Of a DNA stretch of 47,912 bases, positions 18,663 to 30,377 are shown one piece after another. Every line of letters begins with the position of its first letter. The stretch's first letter is position 1. Position numbers and translations under genes: made by a program. Under the pieces are notes generated by a model. That model saw only the letters and a program-made list of their open reading frames with translations. It ran no database searches and had not been told where the DNA came from. This DNA is from Butyriboletus loyo. Lineage: Eukaryota; Basidiomycota; Agaricomycetes; Boletales; Boletaceae. Location: NCBI GenBank assembly GCA_038093515.1, contig JBBPSI010000185.1:1-47912 (forward strand). Direction: 5' to 3'.

Positions 18663-21600
18663 TCATGCAAGCCCCCTATTGCGTATCTTAACAGACTCGA
18701 ATGAATCTTGACACTGATCCCGCAGCCTGCTGTATGTAGCGGCCTGCGTTCTCCCCTGGATCCACTTTCTGCCACCAGTTCCATCCATTGATCCACTTGT
18801 CGAAGAAATTGGATGTCCATTGGAACTCTGCCACAATAAGCTCCGCCTCTTCATTCCAACGATTGCAGGTGGCCTTAGCTTGAAACCAATTTATGCGATG
18901 GACTGTCGGGTTGCTTATCAACTTATATTTGGATGTTAAAATTGGAAAATTACATTCTGACATCCAATTGTCCTCTTGTGCATCCCGCGGTATATCCAAG
19001 AGCCAAAACCAGGCAAGGCCTTCATTGCGGTGTCCGCTGCCATTCAGATCTGAGATTGTGGCGGTTATATTCAGGTCCGCCTCATTTAGGTCCTGATACC
19101 TTTCAAGGGTTTCATCATCTGCTCCCAGGGAAATCATGGCCTTGCGGCATTTCCTGTAAATAGCGGCGCGATGTGCAAGGGCAGCATCAACTGAATCAAC
19201 CTTTCCCCAAGCTCTGGTGTTGGTGACCTGGCTTTTAGCATGGTGGACCTCTGTCTGAAAAAAAACAGCTTTGTCCGCCAGGGCCATTCGAATGGAATGG
19301 AGGGCATCATTCACCTGACCTACCCGCAGCTGCAACTCCTGGTCAGCCAAGTTTTGGAGTCCAAATTCCTGCAATGCATCAGGTCCCAATGTGGATGGAA
19401 GGGGGAGGGTTGAGTGCCTCAGTGATGGATGGAGGGTTGGATTGGGGGTTTCATCCTCAGGATCATCCAGGTCACTTGGAGGTTCATCTGCATCTGAGTC
19501 ACAGTCATTCTGAATGCAATCTCCAAGGTAGGGGGCTGAATCAGAGATGAATTGGGATATCTCAGCAGATAATTGATTGGACCAATGGGCAATGGCTAAT
19601 CGCTGCACCTCTGTTGCACGCGGCCTGTATGTATGGCTGTCTTTGATAATTATAACTTGCAATTCCTCAATATGGAGCCTGTGGGAAAGCCAGGTTGCTG
19701 TGCCCCGCAAAGTTGTTGGCCTATCCTGCTGCTTGGCTAGCAGGTCCAATTCAACACTGCAGATGGTTTTGGCTAGGGGATAGATTAGCACTGCAAGATG
19801 AAATGCATTCAGCTACAGAGAAACCAACCTTTATTCATTTTGATTAGAAATACATCCATGGCAGAAGGATCAGTCAAACGAGAATTTAATGCCTGCTGAT
19901 ATTGCTCCTGCCACATCCTGCGCTCCACTGCAGGAACAGTGGCATCTATATTGTCGAATTTCCTGCAGGCATCCACAGCAGACTGACAAGCCAGCTTGAG
20001 CTTCCCTGCCAGATTTATCCCTGGTGAAGAGTTGGTTAGATGTTTCAAAGGCTGAATGCGGTCAGGATTGATGATGCTCACCCATTCGAATCATTTTCAT
20101 GAAGTTGGAGTCATTCATCTGAAAGTCAATGAGCTCTTGACGATGCGGGGATGACATTCTGCAGGTGGATCCTGTTATGATTCATTCTTTTCTTTTCTTT
20201 TCTACTTAAGCATATCTCACAATAGCTTATCCCTTAGCTGACGCAACTCGGAATATTCTTCTTTCGCTTCTTAGATAGCGAGATCCAACCCTCGATCTAT
20301 CACTTCCCTTTAAGGTACTTCTATGGAATATTCCATAACCTTCTATCATACGACTTCCCTTCGCCCAATGGCAATTCTCCTCCATATCGTACGATAGTCC
20401 CCTTTCCTCTTTTATCCTTGGTCCATGCGCATTCTCCTGTATTATAAATATGACGAAATCTAGCTACGTTGTACTATAAGCTAGATCTACTTGGAATCAT
20501 CATCGATATCCTTGTCCTCTCGTCTCTAGTAGCGAGTCGTCTTTCTTCAACTCGAACACCGGATAAATCCTTCATCTTGAAGGTTAGACTTGAACGTCTA
20601 GAAGACTTCTTGAGTTCCAGAACTATATCCAAGTCTACGCTCGTACTTACCCAGTCCAAGTGTAACAGATCCAAGGATTATATTAAGGATAGACCAGAGG
20701 GTTTCAATGATCTCCCCATCAATCCATCCTGCCCCTTCAATAAAAAGCGGGGCATATCACAGGAAGCATTGAGGTTGGTGGCCATGTACATGCCATATTC
20801 CAATTCCTGGAACTATTTCAAGACCTGTGGGAATATCAATAAAGGTGTTATTGCTAACTCTTTGTTACAGCTTCTTCATATAGGCACAATTTATGTCATA
20901 GAAGCTGATCATGCAGCGGATACCTTCCATGTTGTACTTGAGGGCATTGGCAAGGGAGTAATCCATATTGACTTGTCTGCTGAAAGGTCAAGTGAGGGAG
21001 TGGTGCTTCAAGATTGATTACCTACTGCTCTCCCTTTTGGAAATCAACCACAGAATGTGGGATGAAGCAACCATGCTGCACACAGGCGGTCGCCCCTATT
21101 CCGGTTGCTTCAAGTCTTCCGTGGCTGGTATTGGCTTGATTGATTGCCCTGTGGTTGTTGCAAGCGGACCACTGTTTTGGTCAGAGGAAGACATGTAAGC
21201 AGGGAATTCGAGCTGATAGCCTGGTAACATACCTCTAGCGGGTGGTATGTGGCTGCAAGATAGGCCTGATAAGGGCCACAGGTGACCATGAAGCCCTGCC
21301 CATCCATGAGCCAAACCTGATCTCCTGCCTGCCTATCATGCAAGTGTTCTGCTTTGAAATTCCCATCCATGATAACTGTACAGCTGTATTTTGAGCTGTT
21401 ACAACCCTCACATCAGATTATTCCTTACCCTCCATTCACAGAAACCAACTCACTCTGATAGATCATCATCTTCAGTAGGATGTACATTAATTCCAGGCTG
21501 TGGACAGGCGGGACAGAATAGGGCGAGATCTCCAGGCTGCGGCGGATCCTGGCAGTGGCCAAAACCGCCCCACTTCATAAGCTTGAGCAGCCGCCATTTT

Positions 21601-22731
21601 TGGGATACTCGCAACAGATCTCTATACCTGTCCTGGGGGGCCATGAATGCCCGCCAACTCATGGTGGAGATGATGTAACTCACTGTGACAAGATGGGGGA
21701 AAATATTGGATGTGATCCTGCAGAGCTTACTATAATAGTTGCTTGCTGATGTTCCACATTCCAGATTATCTCGGATAAAATCATCCAGGACAGAGAAGGT
21801 GAAGGCAGTCCTGGGGTTGTCAATTGTGGATGGAAAGAGCCTTGCCTGAAGGAGCTGGATGTGGCATGCCACAGATTGTGGACAGGCACAGTAGTTGACA
21901 GAGACAAAATGGATTCCACTGACATCTACAACTGTAAGGTAGTCTGACCCAGGCGGAGGTTTCAAATAGGCAGGAATGTCTCCTGATGGTTCATCCTCAA
22001 ATTCCGCATCCTCCATTTGAATTGGAATGTCATTTGCTGAGCCCGCGGCCAGCCTGCTGATTGGGCAGGGATGTCCACCATGGCCAAGATGGATTTCAAG
22101 GCCAGCCTGCAGGTCATCAGTGAGTTGAGTGGAGATATTGGAGATGAGACTCAGAAGGCAGAGTGATGAGGTCTCAAATAAAGACCCTGTCCACTGCTCA
22201 ATCCTATGAAATGGAAGCTGCCTGTGCTGGGCTCTGCAACAGAGGGTGCAACAAAGGGGTTGTCCAAAGCAATCAGAGCATTTATATATGCCATCCCCCT
22301 CACATATTGAGCATTTCCTAGGGTCAGGTGGGGCTTCCATATCAAGTAGGATTTTCAAATACAGATCTTTGCTATTGACCCACTGGCGGAGATAATCATT
22401 CTGGGTCTTTTGAGAATGATGAGCTATAGGGATTTCTATGTAATGGGAAATAAACCTTGGTAGGGAGTCTGAGCCTTGGTATGAACTCAAAGTCTTGGAT
22501 CCCATCATCAAACTCTGGGTTACCATCAAAGACAGGGGATATTGCAGCATTGGAGGTGGAGGGAGTAGGCTTTATTGGGGAAGAGGATGTGGAGCGAGAT
22601 TTCTTTCTAGATGGAGTTTCTATGGCATTGCTGATTGGAAGCAAAGAGGTTTTGGATCCTCTAGTGGACTGCTTGGTTTCCCAAGTGACCCAAGTGACCT
22701 TCTTTGAATGTTTTATTGGTTTACCCTTCAT
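18663..22731 (-). pseudogene. KDZ transposase with CxC2 cysteine cluster, multi-exon, inactivated
   Basis: N-terminal basic/Ser-rich region (from 22731), then QNDYLRQWV and the CxC2-like cluster (KCSICEGDGIYKCSDCFGQP, CCTLCCRAQHRQLPFHR) at about 22200-22330. The LGHGG and YLTVVDVSGIHFVSVNYCAC segments follow, then a retroviral-integrase-like core (VIMDGNFKAEHLHD, CNNHRAINQA, FYDINCAY, GIGIWHVHGHQPQC, DGEIIETLWS). C-terminal motifs are SPHRQELIDFQMND, LRGTATWLSHRLHIEELQ and VHRINWFQAKATCNRW. Plausible introns: GTGAGT...CCCCAG near 21680-21640, GTATGT...AACAG near 21230-21180, and one before 21000. Lesions: TGA at 20757-20759 (CFL-stop-YAP), TAA near 20863, frame changes near 22450 and 18770, and a solo LTR (20173-20667) between the core and the HRQE motif. 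The original gene is expected to cut and paste its own element; this copy cannot. Confidence 0.9.
20173..20667 (+). mobile_element. Solo LTR of element B family (495 bp) inside KDZ gene
   Basis: TGTTATGATTC...CAAGTGTAACA, flanked by GATCC at 20168-20172 and 20668-20672. It keeps TATAAATA and AAGCTAGATCT with the family spacing. Removing it joins the DGEIIETLW and SPHRQEL parts of the transposase. Confidence 0.94.
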
Positions 22732-23047
22732 GTTTAGAAGGTTTTGGAGCTCAAGACAAGGTATTCACTCTGTGCACAGATGCTGTATGAAGCTCTTGCA
22801 CCATAGAGGTGACTAACATGTTGCTGTAATGTGTTGGCATCACATCAAGGGTCTGTCAGGGTCGGCAATGTGGGGCTAGAACATCTTAGACATATTTACA
22901 CCACATAACTGTATTGAATTACGGAAAAGTATGACAGGGAGAATTCCATCAGAAGCGGGACATGGGTTGTCAGGATAGATGGTATGTCGGAAGGAAATAC
23001 AACGGACTCCATCTGTCATCCCAATCCACAACACTACCTCATCCACT

Positions 23048-25311
23048 ATGGCCTTCATCATCTTTCATGAAGACTTTGATATGAATTCATCATCATCAGA
23101 AGCTGACTGTGATTACTTGCCTGAGGTGGAGGAAAGCTCAAGTGAATCCGAATTGGGTGCGGACAGTGATTCGGAAGGCGGGGAAGAAGAGTCTGAGATT
23201 GAGGGGGGCTCCGGTTCATCTGAGCCTTCTTCCGACCATGATTTGGAAGGAGAGGAAGAAGAAGACCCAATCTGCTCCTTTCGTATGAAGGTCTCCGCAG
23301 AAGAACTGAAGGTCCTTAGCAATGCAAAGGCACAATGGATGAGCCTGAAAGGGAGAGCAAGGAAACAGTTGTTGGCCCAAATATCTTGCCAACTTCATCA
23401 ACTGCCTTCCTTGAAGGACTTGGAGGGCCTTGCATGGGTGGCCAGAGAAAAGGTAAGCTCTTTGATTCCATCCAATAAATCAAACTTGACCATAAACATT
23501 CATAGGCATACAAAACATGGTTGTATAACCAATGTTGAGGTGGGGCTAATCATAGCCGCATCAAGGTTGGCCGCTCCTGGACTGCCAAGTCAGTATTGCA
23601 AGAGCAGAAAAAAGAGGACATCAACAAGATAATTACGCAGCAGTATCGAAAGACGTTGGGGACCGTGGACGCACTGTCCCATTATCAGAAGGCGGTGCAT
23701 GAAATGATGAAGGAGCTGACTCAGGAGGAGCTGGAAGAGGCAGAGGAAACGGCGGTGGAGTGGAATCTGGAGAGGGGCCTGCAAGACAAGGTGAAGGCCA
23801 GGTGAGTTCTGTGGCCTCATGCTACATCAGCAGGGGCTGACAAAACCCTAGGAATGCAGCCCACTATGGCGGAGATCTTTTCTGCGAGTTTGCATACAAA
23901 ATGTGGCGGGCATGTGGAATGTGGCTTGTGATGCTGGCAGGATGGAAGAATGAGAAGGGAGAGAAGGTTACTGCAGTGTAAGTCTTAGGCTCTGTTTCCC
24001 TGGTGATTGCTGACAATTTCTAGGAGTGACATCAATGAGGAGATCCACGGCGGACAGGCTTTCAGAGGAATCTCAAAGGTCACCTCCCGCTGGGAGAGCT
24101 TCATTGGAGAGTCGCTCAGAGTTGCAGAGGAGGATGAGGAAAGTGAGGGCAATTCCGACAACAGCTCTTGTGATGAGGTACCGCGGAAGAAAACAAAACA
24201 CCGGCAGGCAGCTAAGGTGGACCATGTGTCTGCTATAACCCACAGAGATGGGTCAATATGGATTGGAGCCTTGGACAATGTCTCAAGGGGTGGCCTTCAA
24301 TCTATGGTTCGTGGATTTCTGACAGCTCATTACCGTAAGCCCACTCGCCATGACTTTATGGAAGGTTCACTGATGCCTATGAAAGGAAAAGCCTGCGGTT
24401 GGCCCTCTGCTAATGCTCCATTCAAGAGGCTGCCCACCTGTGCACATGAGCTCATCGCAGAGGCGCATCTCCCCCCAGACTTCGAATTCCCCGACGACCC
24501 CAGCCATATGAGAACCATGGAGGCATTGCGCTTCCTCCGCCTGATTCAAGAACGTCAGACAAGCCACCCCCAGGATGTATTCAAATTTCACCATTGGCTG
24601 GATGAGTCAGGAGAGCTGCAGGAGAGCATGGTGCAAGGCAGTGAGGAGGTGGTGGTGAATGATGGGGATGACGCAGGGAAGGAGGTAGGGAGTGGGGCGG
24701 GCCCCCAAGCAGGGGTGTCTAGGATGGCTCCTAGAGGGGCGAAGCGCCCCCACAATTACCGCCCGCAAATTACCGCTGCAGCAGATAATTCCCCTCCACC
24801 TGCTGCAGTGGGCAGGGGTATTCTAAGGGGTCGGCAGTCAATGGCATCAGAGCCATCAGTGGGGGCGGCAGACCCTCCGCCAAAGCCTGCAACTGCATAT
24901 CCTGAGGCAAACATTGGAAGGAGCAGGAAAGCAGTTGCTGCATCCGCCAAGCATAAGGGGGCCAATGGTAAACATCCAGGGGCATTGACATCAGCCCCTA
25001 AGCAGCAATGAGCGGCGCAAGTACCACCAATTGCCCAAGGGGGCAGTTCTGCCACAGAACCAGGTGCAAGGCCTTCCCACAAGAGGAAAACTGCACATCA
25101 GCTGCAATTGGAAGACTCAGTTGGAGATGTGGTGGAACAATATGCCTCCCCACCCAGGCCCACAACCCCACCAATTGCCAAACGGCGGAGGATATCTGCA
25201 GAGGATACAGTGGTGCGTAAGTCATTGCATGCCCGCAAGGTGCCGATCCCTGTTGATGCAGAGGTTGAAATGCCAGTGAAAAGGGGGTCAAAAAGGCGCA
25301 ACATCCGCTAA
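23048..25311 (+). pseudogene. Gene 2, TE-associated hypothetical protein, four exons with two nonsense codons
   Basis: Exons 23048-23452, 23506-23801, 23852-23977 and 24024-25311, with GT-AG introns of 53, 50 and 46 nt. The N-terminus is very acidic (Glu/Ser/Asp). Then come VLSNAKAQWMSLKGRARKQL, a Lys/Glu-rich helical part (ELTQEELEEAEETAVEWN), a conserved-looking WRACGMWLVMLAGWKNEKGE block, GGLQSMVRGFLTAHYRKP, and a Pro/basic tail with possible nuclear localisation signals (KRRR, KRGSKRR). The layout resembles hypothetical proteins often found near basidiomycete transposons; no enzymatic motif was found. TGA at 23536-23538 (Asn-Gln-Cys-stop) and 25009-25011 (Lys-Gln-Gln-stop) lie in open frame, both fitting CGA to TGA. 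The start could also be the Met at 22979. It is divergent to the KDZ gene, with about 316 bp between starts. Confidence 0.7.
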
Positions 25312-25465
25312 ACTAACCATCCCCTAGTACATACATACATAGGCTTGGTTAGAATTCTTGTAGCATATGGGCCTGTCTCCTCATCCTTATAATTAGATTT
25401 TTTTATAATTATTCCGACTGTGAATTGATTCAGAAAATGAATATATACAAGGTAAAAAGCTACTT
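25312..25465. other. Convergent intergenic gap, gene 2 / gene 3
   Basis: AT-rich 154 bp with short T runs between the stop codons of gene 2 (+) and gene 3 (-). It presumably holds both 3' ends. No other feature is seen. Confidence 0.5.
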
Positions 25466-27868
25466 CTACATGTCCCTGCCCAGGTATACGTTGCTATCTA
25501 CCACCTCCATCCTCTCCTCAGGCGGACCTGCAATTCCTTCCTCCTCCTGACATCCCGTGGCATTGTCTTCTGCGACCTCCATCCACTCCTCCCGCTCTTC
25601 CATCTCCCCAGCCGCATCAGGAGGAGGCTTACCTTCCCCATCCCCTGGGATCGCATCCTCTCCCTGCACCTCCTCTCCCTCCTTCCCTGCCAATGACTCT
25701 GCCTCATCCTCTGTTGCCGCATTGAGCAACTCGATCAGCAGGTATGATGCAGCCCGCAGTGCTTGGGGTGCTTCCAATAAAGGGGGCGGTGGTGCTGGTG
25801 GGCTGTGTTGGCAAGGCTCCTGCTTGCTCTGGCAGGGTGTGGAGGAGCCTGCAGCGGAGCCATGAGATATGGCGCCGCCTGGTGGGGGCATCCCACAGGG
25901 TGGTGACGTTGGAGGCTCTGCAGCTGTCGCTTCCAGTGGGGATTGAGGTGCCATTGGGGTGGTGGGGGCGGACCATTCTGGGGCGGCAGATGGGATGCTG
26001 GTGGGGATTTGCAGGGCATGTTGTCAGGCTTGTTCAACGACATGCCCCAGGGAGAGGAACCCCTGCTCCAGGACACGTACCTGCTCGTTGAAGTCGATCT
26101 GCAGGGCGCCATGCACTGCCTGCAGGGCCGCAAACTCCTTGTGGAGTTGCACATGCTCCGCCCATGAAACGAGCGGAGACCCGTTGACACCATAGGAGGG
26201 CCCAGGGCGAAGCCCCGAGTTCCTACCTACAGCCGCAGTGGGGGCACCTGAGCTGGGCAGGGCAAGGGGAGGGGGAGCGAGCCCTTCTTCCGCTGCAATG
26301 GAAGGGAGTCGGCAAGGGCAAGGGCAGGGTGCAGTAGCCTTGCTGCCAGGGTGCTTGGGCTGGGGCAGAGGTGGGGGCGGGATTGCGGAGGTAGATGCCA
26401 CTGCAGATGTCCGAGGAAATGCTACAAAGATCAGCATATAGATCGCAGTGCATGAAATAGAATACTCACCCTTTGCCCTGGGAAGGGTGCAGATGACCAC
26501 CGTCGGTAGGCCGCTGCTTTGCTGGCCTTGGGGCGGCAGGGATTGTTGCTGCTTTTGAGGGCAGCGTGCCGGTATGTGGATGCTGGGGGGCAGTCCCTGC
26601 GGCGGAGGAATCCTTGGCCTTGACTGGGACCTTGTGCGCATCTGCTTTGTTGGCCAGGATGATTCTGACCACCCCCTCATTGCATGTCTGGCCTCCTCTG
26701 ATGGCGGTGTGGGCGATCTTGCTGGGCGGGAGGAGGAACCCGCCGCCGCTGGGCCCCCCATATGGCTACACCACTTCTTGCGTTGGCAGCAGGTTCCACA
26801 GGCGCCCTTGTTGTTGGGGACACATTCCACCCCAACCCGCACGCATTCCTTGCATGCATTCGGTGGCTGGGAAGGCAGGGGCAACTTGAGCGCCTTCGCA
26901 GTGAATCGCCTCCTTCCTGTCTGCTTGGAGGGCACGGTGGGTATGGGTTGCAGGGAGGTGGATGCCGATGTTGTATCAATGGAGGGTGAGGTGCTTGGCA
27001 GGGGTGCTGAGCTGGTGGTGTAGGTGAGGGCAGGAGATGGGGTGTTAGCGGGCCTGTCCTGACTGGCGGCGTCGTTGCTTTCACAATCCTCTGCATCCGC
27101 CGTCAAGATGATCCTGGGGTATGGTCTGGATACCCCCGCCCTGTCCGCCTGCCGCTGAAGGGGTCGCCTGTGTTCTTCCTCTTCCACCGCTGGATTCACC
27201 TTCCTCTTCCCCTTTGCAACCTGCTTCTGGCGCCGAACATCTTCCTCCGCATCCTCCTCTGCATCCTCCTCTGCATCCTTATCGCCCCTCTGCTCATCCT
27301 CCGCATCCTCCAGGTCGTCCTCTTCCATGGGCTCCGGCTTCACCTGCACATGACCCCTTCTGACCAACAATCAACCATACTCACTTCTTGGCCCACCCCT
27401 GCTACCTTCCGCCTGTCTCCAAGGGTGTGCATCGAGCTCCTCAGGATCCTGCCACACGATCCAATGCCAATCAGGCCATTCCGAGGGATCGCGTCTCCAG
27501 AACATGTCAACCGTGACCAGAAGTGGTGGCACCTCAGCCACCTCATTGATGACTGCCACCGCTGTGTCCTTGAATTTATTAGTCACCATGTACATCCACC
27601 AAATACTTATATCACTCACCATACTGCTCTCAATTGCCTCAACCGCCCTGTTCCAATTGTCCTGGCCACCTGTGCTGACATATTTCCTGATGGCTTGGGA
27701 GATCTGAGAACTTGCATTTTCAAGGATTTGATCTGCCAACATCTTGAGTATTTGAGAGGGAATTAGAGATGATGGGGGTGGAGCAATGTGTGATGGCCTG
27801 ATATAATGAGGAAAATGTTCAATGTCCAGATTCCCACACATCCACATGTTTTGAAATCCACCAACCAC
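25466..27868 (-). pseudogene. Gene 3, zinc-cluster-like protein with one nonsense codon
   Basis: The upstream exon (27868-27371) encodes SSMVSDISIWWMYMVTNKFK, VAEVPPLLVTVDMFWRRDPS and DWHWIVWQDPEELDAHPW. The next (from about 27340) starts near VKPEPMEEDDLEDAEDEQ, with repeated Ala-Glu-Glu-Asp units. It continues through a basic region to a cysteine cluster (CKECVRVGVECVPNNKGACG then TCCQRKKWCSHM), reminiscent of the six-cysteine clusters of fungal DNA-binding proteins. A 48-nt intron (26422-26469, GTGAGT...TTGTAG) is clear. A coiled-coil-like segment and an acidic tail end at 25466. TGA at 26024-26026 falls in frame between VVEQA and QHALQIP, again fitting CGA to TGA. The first intron boundary (near 27350-27375) is unresolved. 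DNA binding is inferred, not shown. Confidence 0.65.
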
Positions 27869-27949
27869 AAATGGGTAATCATTAATTCATTGTTGTCTTA
27901 GCTGTGCTCTGCACCTCAGTCTCGCTTCAACACAACCCGCCCAACCACC

Positions 27950-29347
27950 ATGAGCCCTGCACCTTTCCCACAGAAAGATCGTGAATCCCCACTGATGGAG
28001 GGCAGGCACCGCCAAGTGCGTTTCGTCAACTCTCATAAGTTCCATGCAAAGTATGCATATGGACATTCACCCTTTATAGCTGAGGTGTTCTGCATCCCCC
28101 GAGAAGAGGCATTCCCATTCGCCGCTTCAGATGGGCGGGATGATCTCACGGGAGTTGTCATTCCACCGCCACCCCCACTGCTTCTCACCCCCCACCACAG
28201 CTTGCAGAACCTCCTGGCAGGCTTGGTTATCCCTCCGCCACCTCCACTCTGCACTGCCACCCGCTGCCCTGACGACACCCTCACCAGCATCTTCATACCA
28301 CCGCCACCTCTACCTCCAGCCGCCGCCCACAACACATCCAACCCTCTCTCTGGCCTCAATATTCCCCCACCGCCGATGCTCCCCCCTTCTGTCACCCCCC
28401 AAATCATTATTCCCGTGGGGACTGCCATTCCCATGCCGCCTCCCCACCCTGCCGCAGCCCCCCGCCCTTCAAACCCCCTCTCTGCCATCTCAATTCCGCC
28501 GCCACTGCTGCCCTTTCCCATTGCCACGACCCGCTCTGCGGATGCCCTCGCCAACATCTTCATTCCCCCACCTCCACCTGTTCCCACATCCTTGTGCGCC
28601 CTTGCAGGCATCTCCCATCTCCAACCCCCGCCGCCTCCTGCCTTGGTTGCCGCCCCCTCAGCTACTGCACAAAATCCTGGCAGTCTTGCTCATGAAGACT
28701 CCATGGATGTGGACCTACCTGGTAAGTGCCCCCCTGCATTCCCCCATGCCTTGTATTGATGACCTTTCAGTGGTCCTCAAGACCCTCCTCCCACCCCTGA
28801 AAACGCCAACCCTGCTCCCTCAGCCTTCGCCAGGTACCAGCGCCTGCTCCAGGCAGAATTCCTGCCCCACATTCTGGAGCTGTGGGCCTTCAACCAGCGC
28901 GAAAATCAGCGGATGCTAATGGAGCACCACTGCAGATCCCTTGGTAAGCATGTTGCCACCTATTCTTCCATTCATCCAACTAATACATCCATTTCCAGCC
29001 CCTGAGGAGAATGCAGCCACACTTAGGCTGCTTCAGATGGAAGGGTTCCCTGGCTTGGAACATTTCACATTGGGTAAGGAGGATTTCTTCACACCCTAAC
29101 CCTCCTTCATTCTTACATTCATGCAGAAGCCTTGGGTGCCTTCTCAATTCCTCAAGAGAATCCTCTCCCCACCACTACACATGAAGCACAGCGGCTCGAT
29201 GCCCCTATTGAAAGGGTCATATGGAGGTATGAATCCTTGTTCTTGCAAGCATGTGGTCAGCGGCGCAGGGCAGTGGCAAGGGTATTGACAGAGCTAGAGA
29301 GGTTGGAGGCTATTCAGGCTGAAAGAGATAGGGTAAATGGGATCTAA
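27950..29347 (+). CDS. Gene 4, proline-repeat protein, four exons, intact
   Basis: Exons 27950-28721, 28782-28942, 28999-29073 and 29127-29347. All introns are phase 1 and short (about 53-60 nt), with GTAAG donors. The second AG (28780-28781) is chosen as first acceptor because the earlier one leads to a stop. N-terminus MSPAPFPQKDRESPLMEGRH, then about six degenerate repeats of 26-30 residues, each ending in a hydrophobic pair plus IPPPPP (for example LTSIFIPPPPLPP, ANIFIPPPPPVP). A helical, charged C-terminus follows (ARYQRLLQAEFLPHILELW, VIWRYESLFLQACGQRRRAV, ELERLEAIQAERDRVNGI). No lesion was found, unlike its neighbours. Starts only about 80 bp from the divergent gene 3. Function unknown; polyproline segments often bind other proteins. 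Confidence 0.75.
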
Positions 29348-29439
29348 ATGTACATGTACTAAACTATTGACATAACTCCTACAATTTAAATTGGGGCCCA
29401 ATATTTACCACTTAGTAGACCCTCCCATTGTTAGCTCAT

Positions 29440-30377
29440 ATTGCCCTGCAGGTAGAACAGCTGCTGCATGCACCGCCCACATGCCTGCCCATCGGCAGCG
29501 GGCATTGCCACATAGGAACACCCTTCTGGACCCCTGCTCACCGCACATGGCAGGCCGCAGGCCCATTCATCAACCTTCTGCAATGCCCCACAGGCCCCCC
29601 ATTCGCCTTCCATGTTTCTCCCCAGGCCCCCTGCCCACTCTGCATGTCATTCTGTGGCCCCCCCCATACATCTACTGCATTTCCCCATGGGCCTCCTGTC
29701 TGCTTAATGCATTTCTGCAGGCCCCCTTTTCCCCCCGCCAAATTGCCCTGCGGGCCCCCCATCTACTTTCTGCATTTCCCATGGCCCGCCCATTTGTTGG
29801 GCATAAAATTCTGCAGGCCCCCTCATCCACCTTCTGTGTCGCCCAGTGGGCTCCCCATCTCTCATGCGCATCACACCGTAGGCCCCCTGTCAATGGAGCA
29901 GCCTGCAAACATATTGCCAGCGGGCCCACCCATCTGCACCACATATCACCACATGGGCCCGCTCGTCTAATGGACATATCCACGTGCAGGCCCCTTTGTC
30001 TGCTTTACATATCCCCCTGCAGGCCCCCCATCAGTAGCGTGGCCCAAAGATGTACTGCCAGCAGGCCTGCCCATCAGCACAGCATATCACCGCATGGGCC
30101 CGCTCTTCTGATTTACATATTCACCTGCAGGCCCCTTCATCTGCTTTATATATCCCCCTGCAGGCCCCCCGTCCATAGTCTGGCCCAAATATGTACTGCC
30201 AGCAGGCCCACCCATCTGAGTGACATTTCCATCCCCAGGCCCCTTTGTCCACATAACATATCACCCCATGCACCCCCCACAAGCAGCACAGCCCTCACAA
30301 TTACTCCCAGCAGGCCTGCCCATCCATAGCACATACCACCCTGAGGGCCCGCTTGTCTGAGTCACATTTCCACCCAC
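29440..30377 (-). repeat. Right GC-rich minisatellite array, inverted relative to the left array
   Basis: Units on the plus strand read CTGCAGGCCCCC followed by an ATCTGCTTTATATATCCCCC-type stretch; their reverse complement matches the left array's GGGGGCCTGCAG...GGATATATAAAGCAGA pattern. The array runs to within a few bases of the LTR at 30378. A 312-codon plus-strand frame passes through it but is compositionally just the repeat. Confidence 0.8.

Larger units (their letters stand above)
15086..30377. mobile_element. Composite KDZ-type transposon block with inverted terminal arrays and cargo genes
   Basis: About 15.3 kb interrupting EC's gag. Both ends are GC-rich arrays of related units (motifs GGCCTGCAGGTGTATATAG and GGCCCGCCAGG), in opposite orientation, so they form inverted terminal regions. 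Inside are a KDZ transposase gene and at least five further genes. KDZ transposons are known in basidiomycetes to be large and to carry other genes, so one mobile unit is a reasonable reading. I could not find a convincing terminal inverted repeat or 8-bp target duplication. The right edge is cut exactly by a gypsy LTR at 30378, so the original terminus may be lost. An alternative is a genomic segment bounded by subterminal satellites and joined by rearrangement. Confidence 0.55.

Noticed and set aside
28131..28919. 262-codon frame overlapping gene 4
   Set aside because: Shadow frame of the proline repeats; the spliced gene 4 frame continues through later exons and this one stops.
29391..30329. 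312-codon plus-strand frame through the right array
   Set aside because: Same reason; its periodic Cys-Arg-Pro and Ile-Ser-Pro pattern follows the DNA unit.
30360..30377. TTTCCACCCAC as the continuation of EC gag after the KDZ block
   Set aside because: Resembles the gag TTCCACCAC but is also just the array unit; too short to claim an insertion boundary.
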